In this document: positions 1-6,454 of the stretch, piece after piece | Position numbering within the stretch: position 1 is the stretch's first letter | How the letters are laid out: each line of letters starts with the position of its first letter | NCBI GenBank assembly: GCA_937873285.1 | Contig: CALMNV010000136.1 | Span: 1 to 9,945 of the forward strand | Length of the DNA: 9,945 nt | Direction of reading: 5' to 3' | Source: an uncultured Intrasporangium sp. | GTDB taxonomy: Bacteria > Actinomycetota > Actinomycetes > Actinomycetales > Dermatophilaceae | Notes under the pieces: generated by a model | What the model saw: the letters and a program-made list of their open reading frames with translations, nothing else | What the model was told of the DNA's origin: nothing | Databases searched by the model: none | Made by a program: the position numbers and the translations under genes

Positions 1-117
1 GGCCACGACGTCCTGCGCCGCGACGAGCCCCAGCGCGTCGCGGAGCGGGACCCGGACGGGGTCGGGCGTGTCGATCCCGTCGAGGATCGCGGCCAGGTGC
101 TCCTCGGCGCTGCGCAC
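1..117 (-). CDS. moeA: Molybdopterin molybdotransferase MoeA/Glp, N-terminal fragment
   Basis: This is the first 39 codons of a gene that continues beyond the left edge. The translation begins VRSAEEHLAAILDGI and continues with PVRVPLRDALGLVAAQDVVA. This is the usual opening of MoeA/Glp proteins: an S-[VA]-E-E-H helix, then a P-V-x-V-x-L-x-D-A-L-G-x-V-x-A-x-D-V strand and turn. MoeA inserts molybdate into adenylated molybdopterin in the cytoplasm. I place the start at GTG 117-115 because it lies one base after the uridylyltransferase stop (TGA at 121-119) and a GCGAGG-like ribosome site lies a few bases upstream. The genes are therefore almost certainly cotranscribed. The catalytic domains are outside the window, so the assignment rests on the N-terminus and on a neighbour pairing I recall as common in actinobacteria. 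Confidence 0.82.
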   Translation of the reverse strand, partial: MRSAEEHLAAILDGIDTPDPVRVPLRDALGLVAAQDVVA

Positions 118-118
118 C

Positions 119-1498
119 TCAGCCCTCGCCGGCGAGCACGGCTCCGTCCGGAACCGGGTCCGTGCCCTCGACGACGACGTCGCCCACGCACGTGACGTCG
201 GCGCCGAAGGTCACGTCGCCCGGCACCCGCAGGCTCGTGCATCGCCGCATCGACGGGACGCCCTGCGGGAAACGGGCCTCGAAGTCGGGCACGAGCCGGT
301 AGGCGTCCGAGAGGTCGACGAACGGCTCCCGGCCGGAGCGGGCGGCCACCACGTGGTGACCGTCGTCGAAGTCGAAGAAGTCGGAGCGGGTGAGCAGCAG
401 GTCGTTGGTCGTCTTGACCGGGCGGAACCGGGTGCGCGGCACGAGCAGCGCCTCCGAGCCCTCGAAGACCTCGATCGCGGTGCCCATGCCGGACTCGATC
501 TGGATGACCTTGGGCGAGTCCCGCCGGGACGGGTCGACCGTCTTGCGGTTGACGATGATGGGCAGCCCGAGGACGCCGCCGTCTGCCCGCAGCCGGTCCC
601 TGAGCAGCTCGAGGTTGACCCACAGGTTGTTGGCGTGGAAGGTGCTGTGCCGCGTGATGTCCTGGAAGTGGCGCTCGTCGCCCTCGGCCACCATGGCGAG
701 GTCGCGCAGCACCAGCCGCCCGTCGCTCCTGCGCACGGCGAGGTGGCCGCCCTTGCGGTCGCTCGGGGTGCGCTCGCAGACCTCGGCGACGTAGGGCAGG
801 TCGTGGTCGACCATCCAGGCCGCGACGTCCGGGTCGCACGTCGCGCCGAGGTTGTCCGAGTTGGAGATGAAGGCGAAGCGGATCCCCTTGGCGATGAGCC
901 GGTCGAGCACCCCGGAGGTCGACAGGGACACGAAGACGTCCCCGTGACCCGGGGGGCACCACTCGAGCTCCGGCTCCTCGGGCCAGTCCACGGGGTGCAG
1001 CGTGTCGGCATACAGCTTCGGCTCGGCGTTCTGGAGGAAGGCGAGCGGGAGGCCGTCGATCGCGAGCGTGGGATAGGCGGCGAGGATCTTCAGCGTCTCC
1101 TCGGAGGTCCGGAAGGAGTTCATCATCACGAGCGGGACGTCGACGCCCCACCGCTCTCGCAACGCGAGCACCTGATGGGCGATGACGTCGAGGAAGGTGA
1201 GGCCGTCCTTGACCTCCAGCGCCGACTTCGCGCCGTTCATCCCCATGCTGGTGCCGAGGCCGCCGTTGAGCTTGATCACCGCCGTCAGCGACAGCGCGTG
1301 CCGAGCCGCCTCGTCGGAGACCTCGACCTCGCCGAGCGCCTGGATCTCGCCCAGCGGCTCGATGGCGTCCTCGGCGATGGTGCCGAGCGCACCGCGCTCC
1401 AGCTGGCGGTAATAGTGCTCGAAGACGCGGATCGCCTCGGCCCCCGTCCCGCGGGCCTGCATGCGTTCGATAGCGGTGCGCAGGCCCTGTTCGCTCAT
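119..1498 (-). CDS. UTP-glucose-1-phosphate uridylyltransferase (eukaryote-like UDPGP family)
   Basis: The 459-residue cytoplasmic enzyme makes UDP-glucose from UTP and glucose 1-phosphate for glycans, trehalose and cell-wall sugars. The family is clear. The nucleotide-binding loop KLNGGLGTSMG (76-86) is followed by K91 and DGLTFLD (98-104). PPGHGDVFVS (182-191), ISNSDNLGAT (211-220), NNLWVNL (290-296), IVNRKT (315-320), VIQIESGMGTAIEVF (331-345) and FRPVKTTNDLLL (358-369) match the landmarks of eukaryotic UGP2. The last 50 residues look like the C-terminal beta-helix. This is the UDPGP family (PF01704), not the short bacterial GalU type. I chose ATG 1498 (MSEQ); ATG 1504 would add two residues. 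A TAGGGT box 7 bases upstream fits a leaderless start at 1498. An open extension to 1927 runs antisense through the cyclo-ligase and is rejected. moeA follows after one base. Confidence 0.93.
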   Translation of the reverse strand: MSEQGLRTAIERMQARGTGAEAIRVFEHYYRQLERGALGTIAEDAIEPLGEIQALGEVEVSDEAARHALSLTAVIKLNGGLGTSMGMNGAKSALEVKDGLTFLDVIAHQVLALRERWGVDVPLVMMNSFRTSEETLKILAAYPTLAIDGLPLAFLQNAEPKLYADTLHPVDWPEEPELEWCPPGHGDVFVSLSTSGVLDRLIAKGIRFAFISNSDNLGATCDPDVAAWMVDHDLPYVAEVCERTPSDRKGGHLAVRRSDGRLVLRDLAMVAEGDERHFQDITRHSTFHANNLWVNLELLRDRLRADGGVLGLPIIVNRKTVDPSRRDSPKVIQIESGMGTAIEVFEGSEALLVPRTRFRPVKTTNDLLLTRSDFFDFDDGHHVVAARSGREPFVDLSDAYRLVPDFEARFPQGVPSMRRCTSLRVPGDVTFGADVTCVGDVVVEGTDPVPDGAVLAGEG

Positions 1499-1505
1499 GA
1501 GCATC

Positions 1506-1511
1506 ACCCTA
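1506..1511 (-). promoter_or_regulatory. Putative -10 box (TAGGGT) for the uridylyltransferase gene
   Basis: On the minus strand TAGGGT matches the TANNNT actinobacterial -10 consensus and ends 7 bases before ATG 1498. That is the spacing expected if transcription starts at or next to the start codon (leaderless). No convincing -35 is visible. The call is based on pattern only, and the same bases could instead act as a weak ribosome site for ATG 1498. Confidence 0.4.
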
Positions 1512-1515
1512 CGAT
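1510..1515 (+). promoter_or_regulatory. Putative -10 box (TACGAT) for the cyclo-ligase gene
   Basis: TACGAT fits TANNNT and would start transcription near 1522, just before the ribosome site GGAGAGGA at 1525-1532. It shares the central TA step with the oppositely directed TAGGGT box. If both are real, the two divergent promoters overlap and cannot be occupied at once. No clear -35 is seen. Confidence 0.3.
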
Positions 1516-1544
1516 GGGTGCCTTGGAGAGGATGTCCGTTTCCG

Positions 1545-2207
1545 GTGACAAGTCTGAATGGCCCGCGGTCGACCAAGCGTGATCTGCGCCACGCCGCCCG
1601 CCGGCGCCGCCGACGGCTCGCGGCCGAGCTCGACCAGGCCGCCGCCGGCCTAGCCATCGTCGAGGCTCTCCTGCCGCTGGTGCGCGCCCCCGCCCGGGTT
1701 GCGGTGTACGAGTCACTGCCCACGGAGCCGCCGACCGGTCCGCTCATCGCGGCGCTCACCGCGGCCGGCTGCGAGGTGATCGTGCCGGTGACGCTGGCGG
1801 ACTTCTCGCTCGACTGGCGGTATGCCGTGCCGGGCGCCGTCGCCGGGCCGGCCACGACGGCCCGCCGCACCGAGGGCACGAAGGGCACCGACGGCACCGA
1901 CGGCACCGACGGCACCACGGGCGGCACGCTGGGGCGGCGGGCCCTCGCGGCATGCAGCCTCGTGGTGGCGCCGGGGCTCGCCGTGGACCGCCGCGGGGTG
2001 CGCCTCGGGCAGGGCGGGGGATGCTACGACCGGGCCCTCGCCGCGCTGACACCGGGAGTCCCCGTGCTCACGCTGCTGCACGAAGGCGAGGCGAGCTCGG
2101 CGGACCTGCCCTGCGACGAGCACGACGAGCGGGTGGACGGCTACGTCACGACGAGCGGCCGCCTCGTGTGGCTCACGGGGCGGTCGCAGGCACCGGGCGA
2201 AGGGTGA
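1545..2207 (+). CDS. ygfA: 5-formyltetrahydrofolate cyclo-ligase
   Basis: The 220-residue cytoplasmic enzyme uses ATP to convert 5-formyl-THF to 5,10-methenyl-THF, returning stored folate to the active pool. Evidence: an N-terminal basic KRDLRHAARRRRRRL segment (11-25) matching the family's K-x-x-L-R opening, ESLPTEPPTGPLI (56-68), APGLAVD (142-148), the signature GQGGGCYDR (155-163), and DERVDGYVT (194-202) near the C-terminus. The usual Tyr after GGG in GxGGGYYDR is Cys here, a position that I recall varies in actinobacteria. I chose GTG 1545 because GGAGAGGA lies 12 bases upstream and homologues begin close to the KxxLR motif; in-frame ATGs at 1461 and 1497 would overlap the divergent gene. 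A Gly-Thr-Asp repeat (111-126) sits where family members have a variable loop. The last 35 bases overlap the 3' end of the convergent acylase gene. Confidence 0.92.
   Translation: MTSLNGPRSTKRDLRHAARRRRRRLAAELDQAAAGLAIVEALLPLVRAPARVAVYESLPTEPPTGPLIAALTAAGCEVIVPVTLADFSLDWRYAVPGAVAGPATTARRTEGTKGTDGTDGTDGTTGGTLGRRALAACSLVVAPGLAVDRRGVRLGQGGGCYDRALAALTPGVPVLTLLHEGEASSADLPCDEHDERVDGYVTTSGRLVWLTGRSQAPGEG
1875..1919 (+). repeat. 9-bp tandem repeat inside the cyclo-ligase gene (Gly-Thr-Asp)n
   Basis: There are five 9-bp units: one diverged (GGCACGAAG), three identical GGCACCGAC copies at 1884-1910, then GGCACCACG. In frame they read GTK, GTD, GTD, GTD, GTT. Because the unit is a multiple of three, copy-number change would keep the frame. 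Confidence 0.9.
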
Positions 2208-4746
2208 GCCGGTCCTCCCCCGCGGCCCCGGCCGCCGCTGCCGTGAACGGCCACGGGAAGGTCTCGTTGGCGGCCCACGCGTCGACCTGGTCGGCATAGT
2301 GACGGCTGGACGGATGGCCGCTCTGCCCGGTGGAGTTCACCCACCGGGAGGCGTCGAGGTTGGACAGGTCGACGACCATGCGCATGGCCGGTCCGGTGAC
2401 GACGTCGTAGCCCGGCGCCGACGCGTTCCACGCATTGGCGTTGACGATCGAGCTGCCGCCGCCGAGCTCGATGCCGCCACGGTTGAAGATGCTGCGCACG
2501 AGGTCCGGGACGGTGGAGGTGCCCATCACCGGGTGGCGCAGCTCCAGCTGGTGCAGCCGCCCCCACCGCCAGGTGGCCGGCACCTTGCCCAGCTTGCGGG
2601 CCAGGTCGAGGCGCGCCTCGACCAGCGCCCGCTTGAGGATCTCGCCCGACCCCTCGGTGACGCCCGGGGTCGTCTTGTCGTCCCACCAGTCGTTCTTGGG
2701 GTCTTTGAGCAGCTGCTCCATGACGATCATCCAGCGGCTTCCCCCGTCGGGCCCCATGTCGGGGGGCAGCTCGTCGAAGGTCAGCTCCAGCAGGTGCTTC
2801 CACACCGCGTTGTAGTAGGCGGCCGCCGCCGAGTCGCTGGACTTGTCGGCCGGCTGCTCGCCGTCCCAGTCGCGCAGCAGCCGCTGAGCCTGCGCGGTGA
2901 AGTCGTCGACCTGGACGCCGAGCAGACGCTCGACGAGGACCGGGGCGAAGGTGTTGCGCGTGTCGCCCTGGACCTGGGCCATCTGCTCCGGCGAGACCTT
3001 GGGGGTGGCTTCGAGCAGCCCGCGGATCCGCTGTGCGCGGAAGCCGTAGTCCCACTCCGAGGTGATGAAGGGTGTCGGCGTCGCGGTCACCGCCTGGTTG
3101 GCCGCGACGATGATCCCGTCGCTCGGGTCGAGCGTCCACGGCAGCTGCGCGAAGGGCACGAAGCCCGTCCAGTCCCACTGGCTGTCCCAGCCTGGCGCCG
3201 GCCAGAACCCGGGCGGCGCATCCGGCGTCGCCGAGCGTCGCACGGGGATCAGGCCCGGCGTCTGGTAGCCGATCCGCCCTGAGGTGTCGGCGTAGACGAT
3301 GTTCTGCGCGGGGACCGCGAGGAGCGCTGCGGCGCGCCGGAAGTCGTCCCAGCCGCGTGCCCTGTCCAGAGCGAACAACGCGTCGGCAGTCCGGTTGGGC
3401 CGCAGCGCCGTCCAGGCGAGCGACACGGCATACCGGTTGGTCTGGGCCGCCCCGCGCACGACCGTCCGGTCGCCGGCCTCGGTGATGGCGGCGTCCTCGT
3501 CGGAGAGGATCGGCCCGTGCACGGTGCTGCGGACCGTCATCGACACGGAGGAGCCCCCCGCCACCTTGATGGTCTCCAGCCGGGTCTGCAGCGGGACCTG
3601 ACGCCCGTCCCGCAGGTAGGTGGCACCAGTCACCTGCTCGAGGTAGAAGTCGGTGACGTCTGCGCCGAGGTTCGTCAACCCCCACGCGATCGTCCCGTTG
3701 TGTCCGATGACGACGCCCGGCAGCCCGGCGAAGGAGAACCCGGAGACCTGGAACGGGCAGGCCGTCGACAGCGACCGGCACTGGAGGTTGACCTGCGACC
3801 ATGCGCTCGGGATGCCGAGGGCCAGGTGGGGGTCGTTGGCGAGCAATGGCTTGCCGGTCGTCGTCCGCGAGCCAGCCACCACCCAGGAGTTCGAGCCGAC
3901 GTCGGAGCCTTGCCCGAGCAGCGCGGGGACGGCGTCGAGCGCGGCCGAGACACGATCCAACGCCGCCTGCGACTGCGGGGTCCGCAGGGCGGAGGGCACG
4001 ACGGAGGCTGCCTGCGAGGTGGCGCCGACCGGCTTCCAGTCCTGGGGGCCGAGGATCGGCGAGTTGCGGCTCAGGGGGTAGGGCGGATAGAGCGCGGCGA
4101 TCTGGCGCACCGGGATCCGGCGCGAGAGCCGCGCCCGGGTCAGCTCGTCGCGGTAGTCGCCCCTCAGGTCCCACGCCAGGGCCTTGAGCCAGGCGAGGGA
4201 GTCGACCGGCGTCCAGCTCTCGATGCGGTAGCCCGGGTTGGTGCGCGCCAGGACGGTGTACTCCAGCGCGACGTCCGCCGGGGACCGGGCCGTCCGCAGG
4301 TAGGCGTTGACCCCGTCGGCATAGGCCTGGAGGTACTGCCGCGTCTCCGGGGCGAGGATCGGCAGCTCCTGCTCGGCGACCCGGCGCCAGCCCATCGTCC
4401 GGATGACGCGGTCTGCGGCGACCGCCGACTGGCCCACCATCTCGGCGAGGCGACCAGCGGTGATGTGGCGGCGCAGGTCCATCTGGAAGAAGCGGTCCTG
4501 AGCGCTGAGGAAGCCCTGCGCCCGGAAGAGGTCGCCTGAGTTGTCCGCGGTGACGGTGGGCACCCCGCGGGCGTCGCGCACCACGGTCACCTGGCTCGTG
4601 AGGCCCTCGACGCGCAGCTCGCCGGTGGTCTGCGGCAGCGACCGGCGCGCCGTGGAGATGGCGAGGATGCCGCCGGCGACGAGCACGAGCACGACCACGA
4701 CCGTCACGGACAACGCTGCTCGGCGCGCGAGCTTCAACCGGGACAC
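2173..4746 (-). CDS. Penicillin acylase family protein (Ntn hydrolase), membrane-anchored
   Basis: The 857-residue N-terminal-nucleophile amidohydrolase precursor has a usual length for the family (PF01804). Residues 8-31 are a hydrophobic segment after a basic start, so a signal anchor or uncleaved signal places the enzyme outside the membrane; there is no lipobox. Residues 33-284 resemble the alpha chain, with RDARGVPTVTADN (57-69) and GFLSAQDRFFQMD (78-90). The autocleavage site is at GSNSWVV, so Ser285 would be the nucleophile and new N-terminus of the beta chain. ANDPHL (303-308), WGLTNLGADVTDFYLE (355-370) and an Asn in the later VAANQ motif, a likely oxyanion residue, also fit. Family members cleave amides of penicillins, N-acyl-homoserine lactones or other acyl compounds; the substrate cannot be read from sequence. 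The start is GTG 4746, the first start after an in-frame TAG, with a TAGTCT box 6 bases upstream and no ribosome site. Confidence 0.92.
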   Translation of the reverse strand: MSRLKLARRAALSVTVVVVLVLVAGGILAISTARRSLPQTTGELRVEGLTSQVTVVRDARGVPTVTADNSGDLFRAQGFLSAQDRFFQMDLRRHITAGRLAEMVGQSAVAADRVIRTMGWRRVAEQELPILAPETRQYLQAYADGVNAYLRTARSPADVALEYTVLARTNPGYRIESWTPVDSLAWLKALAWDLRGDYRDELTRARLSRRIPVRQIAALYPPYPLSRNSPILGPQDWKPVGATSQAASVVPSALRTPQSQAALDRVSAALDAVPALLGQGSDVGSNSWVVAGSRTTTGKPLLANDPHLALGIPSAWSQVNLQCRSLSTACPFQVSGFSFAGLPGVVIGHNGTIAWGLTNLGADVTDFYLEQVTGATYLRDGRQVPLQTRLETIKVAGGSSVSMTVRSTVHGPILSDEDAAITEAGDRTVVRGAAQTNRYAVSLAWTALRPNRTADALFALDRARGWDDFRRAAALLAVPAQNIVYADTSGRIGYQTPGLIPVRRSATPDAPPGFWPAPGWDSQWDWTGFVPFAQLPWTLDPSDGIIVAANQAVTATPTPFITSEWDYGFRAQRIRGLLEATPKVSPEQMAQVQGDTRNTFAPVLVERLLGVQVDDFTAQAQRLLRDWDGEQPADKSSDSAAAAYYNAVWKHLLELTFDELPPDMGPDGGSRWMIVMEQLLKDPKNDWWDDKTTPGVTEGSGEILKRALVEARLDLARKLGKVPATWRWGRLHQLELRHPVMGTSTVPDLVRSIFNRGGIELGGGSSIVNANAWNASAPGYDVVTGPAMRMVVDLSNLDASRWVNSTGQSGHPSSRHYADQVDAWAANETFPWPFTAAAAGAAGEDRLTLRPVPATAP

Positions 4747-4752
4747 GCATCG

Positions 4753-4758
4753 AGACTA
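4753..4758 (-). promoter_or_regulatory. Putative leaderless -10 box (TAGTCT) for the acylase gene
   Basis: On the minus strand TAGTCT is followed by exactly 6 bases and then GTG 4746. This puts the hexamer at -12 to -7 if transcription starts on the G of the start codon. The lack of a Shine-Dalgarno sequence fits a leaderless mRNA. The -35 region shows no consensus. Confidence 0.5.
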
Positions 4759-4791
4759 GGCCACCGGCCCGACGGTGCCGTGCCGCCGGGC

Positions 4792-4821
4792 CGGGGCGCC
4801 GGTCCTCGGTCGGGGCGCCCC
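4792..4821. repeat. Direct repeat CGGGGCGCC in the acylase-antiporter divergent region
   Basis: CGGGGCGCC occurs at 4792-4800 and again at 4811-4819, a 19-base step. The second copy extends into the perfect palindrome GGGGCGCCCC (4812-4821). The pair lies between two divergent genes and could be regulator sites, but such GC-rich words arise easily at this base composition. Confidence 0.35.
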
Positions 4822-4837
4822 TGCACCGGGATGGTTT

Positions 4838-4850
4838 GATGGGCCCCATC
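4838..4850. promoter_or_regulatory. Inverted repeat GATGGG-C-CCCATC upstream of the antiporter
   Basis: Two 6-base half-sites are separated by one base, ending 9 bases before the AGGAG ribosome site of the antiporter. It could be an operator or a small leader hairpin. No known regulator motif is recognised. Confidence 0.3.
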
Positions 4851-4859
4851 CGCCCGCGC

Positions 4860-4864
4860 AGGAG
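4860..4864 (+). promoter_or_regulatory. Ribosome binding site AGGAG that fixes the antiporter start
   Basis: AGGAG lies 5 bases before GTG 4870 and decides for it over the internal ATG at 4903, which has only a weak GAG upstream. Confidence 0.75.
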
Positions 4865-4869
4865 CCGCC

Positions 4870-6390
4870 GTGACCGCACTGCCGTCCGCCGCCCCTCCCG
4901 AGATGACGCTCGACGACCTGACCCGCGTGCTGCTCGTCGGCTCGCTCGTCATGCTCGTCGCGGTGGCGGCGGTGCGCCTGTCGGTCCGCTCCGGGCTGCC
5001 GTCCCTGCTCATCTACCTCGGCATCGGCATCGGCCTCGGCAACGCGGGCCTGGGGATCCAGTTCGACTCCGCGTCGGTGACCCAGATCCTCGGGTATGCC
5101 GCGCTCGTGCTCATCCTCGCGGAGGGCGGCCTGACGACGTCGTGGCACAACATCCGCCGCTCCGTCGCACCTGCCGCGATGCTCTCGACGGTCGGGGTGG
5201 TCGTCTCGGTCGTCGTCGTGGCAGGGGCCGCGCACCTGCTGCTGTCCCTGCCCTGGACGATCGCGCTGCTCATGGGCGCGATCGTCACCTCGACGGACGC
5301 CGCGGCCGTGTTCGCCGTGCTGCGCAGCGTGCCGCTGCCCCGGCGGCTCTCCGGGATGCTGGAGGCTGAGGCCGGCTTCAACGACGCGCCGGTGGTCATC
5401 CTCGTCGTCGCCTTCGCCGCCCAGGGCCTGCCCGGGGCAGAGCCGGCGGCCTGGTATGTGCTCGCCTGGCACGCGGCGGTCGAGCTCGCGGGCGGCGCGG
5501 CGGTGGGGCTCGCGGTCGGCTGGCTCGGCGGCATGCTCCTGCGCCGGGTGGCCGGGGCCTCGTCCGCCCTCTTCTCCATCGGGGTGGTCGCCCTGACGGT
5601 CCTCGCGTATGCCGCGGGCGCCGCCCTCGAGCTCTCCGGCTTCCTCGCGACGTATCTGGCCGCGCTCGTGCTCGGCAACGTGAGCCTGCCGAACCGGATG
5701 GCGGTCCAGTCGTTCGCGACCGCCCTCGGCTGGATCGCCCAGATCGGGCTGTTCATCCTGCTCGGCCTGCTCGCCGATCCCTACCGGCTGCCCGAGCAGC
5801 TGCTCGAGGCCGTCGTCATCGGCCTCGTGCTGCTCCTGCTGGCCCGGCCGCTGTCGGTGGTGCTCTCGACAGCCTGGTTCGGCCTGTCCTGGCGCGACCA
5901 GGCGTTCCTGTCGTGGGCGGGGCTGCGCGGTGCCGTTCCGGTCGTGCTGGCGACCGTCCCCCTGACCGCTGGCACCCCGAACACCGGGTGGATCTTCGAC
6001 CTCGTCTTCATGCTCGTCGTGATCTTCACCATCGTGCAGGCGCCCACGCTCGGCTGGGTGGCCCGCCGCCTGCGCGTCACCGAGGGGGTGTCGGCCGTCG
6101 ACGTCGAGCTCGAGGCATTGCCGCTCGTGCAGCTGGGGGCGCACGTGCTCCAGGTGACGGTCGGCCCGGACTCACGGCTGCACGGCGTGGCGGGCTTCGA
6201 GCTGCGGCTGCCCAGGGTCGCCAACGTCACGCTCGTCGTGCGCGACGGCGAAGGCTTCGTCCCCGCGCCGCACACGACGCTGCGGCACGGCGACCAGCTG
6301 CTCGTGGTGACGACCTCCGCGGCGCGGGCGCGCACCGAGCGGCGTATCCGGGCGATCTCCGCCGCGGGGCGGCTCGCCGGGTGGTCGTAG
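4870..6390 (+). CDS. Potassium (or sodium)/proton antiporter, CPA1 type with TrkA-C domain
   Basis: This is a 506-residue membrane antiporter. Residues 17-400 hold about a dozen hydrophobic segments of the Na+/H+ exchanger fold. TSTDAAAVF (140-148) and EAGFNDAPVV (167-176) match the CPA1 signature, with the ion-binding Asn-Asp pair at N171-D172; GLRGAVP (351-357) is the conserved late-helix motif. Residues about 415-485 (VQLGAHVLQVTVGP, then LVVRDGEGFVPAPHTTLRHGDQLLVV) form a TrkA-C/RCK-C regulatory domain, which in K+/H+ antiporters of this build senses nucleotides or cations. This points to K+ export coupled to H+ uptake, though Na+ remains possible. GTG 4870 is supported by AGGAG. It is divergent from the acylase (123-base gap); fmdB follows after 64 bases. 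Its stop codon TAG is also the first half of the putative fmdB -10 box. Confidence 0.92.
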   Translation: MTALPSAAPPEMTLDDLTRVLLVGSLVMLVAVAAVRLSVRSGLPSLLIYLGIGIGLGNAGLGIQFDSASVTQILGYAALVLILAEGGLTTSWHNIRRSVAPAAMLSTVGVVVSVVVVAGAAHLLLSLPWTIALLMGAIVTSTDAAAVFAVLRSVPLPRRLSGMLEAEAGFNDAPVVILVVAFAAQGLPGAEPAAWYVLAWHAAVELAGGAAVGLAVGWLGGMLLRRVAGASSALFSIGVVALTVLAYAAGAALELSGFLATYLAALVLGNVSLPNRMAVQSFATALGWIAQIGLFILLGLLADPYRLPEQLLEAVVIGLVLLLLARPLSVVLSTAWFGLSWRDQAFLSWAGLRGAVPVVLATVPLTAGTPNTGWIFDLVFMLVVIFTIVQAPTLGWVARRLRVTEGVSAVDVELEALPLVQLGAHVLQVTVGPDSRLHGVAGFELRLPRVANVTLVVRDGEGFVPAPHTTLRHGDQLLVVTTSAARARTERRIRAISAAGRLAGWS

Positions 6391-6393
6391 AAT
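6388..6393 (+). promoter_or_regulatory. Putative -10 box (TAGAAT) for fmdB
   Basis: TAGAAT is a near-consensus -10 in a very GC-rich setting. Its first three bases are the antiporter stop codon. Transcription would begin near 6400, giving fmdB a leader of about 55 bases. No clear -35 is seen. Confidence 0.45.
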
Positions 6394-6407
6394 CGGCCGT
6401 GTCCCGT

Positions 6408-6421
6408 CGCGTCGCGACGCG
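6408..6421. repeat. Perfect 14-bp palindrome in the fmdB leader
   Basis: CGCGTCGCGACGCG is fully self-complementary, centred on TCGCGA. It lies about 8 to 21 bases after the expected fmdB transcription start, a position suited to an operator or a small 5' hairpin. Confidence 0.7.
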
Positions 6422-6454
6422 TCCCCACTTCTTCCACCCGAGGTCAGAGCTGCC

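Noticed and set aside
68..1582. Long plus-strand open frame opposite the uridylyltransferase
   Set aside because: The translation is rich in Val, Glu, Arg and His with no family resemblance; the minus-strand frame has all the motifs of a known enzyme.
1499..1927. N-terminal extension of the uridylyltransferase frame
   Set aside because: It would run antisense through the cyclo-ligase and encodes low-complexity VPSVPSV from the 9-bp repeat; family homology starts at about MSEQ.
4835..4840. TTTGAT as a -10 box for the antiporter
   Set aside because: It lacks the A at position 2 of TANNNT and has no -35; the true promoter could not be placed.
2141..4879. 912-codon minus-strand frame overlapping the acylase
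   Set aside because: It is an Arg/Ala/Pro-rich out-of-frame shadow; the acylase frame has catalytic motifs and a membrane anchor.
4756..6144. 462-codon minus-strand frame under the antiporter
   Set aside because: The translation is mainly His, Asp, Glu, Arg and Gln, typical of the antisense of a membrane protein gene in GC-rich DNA.
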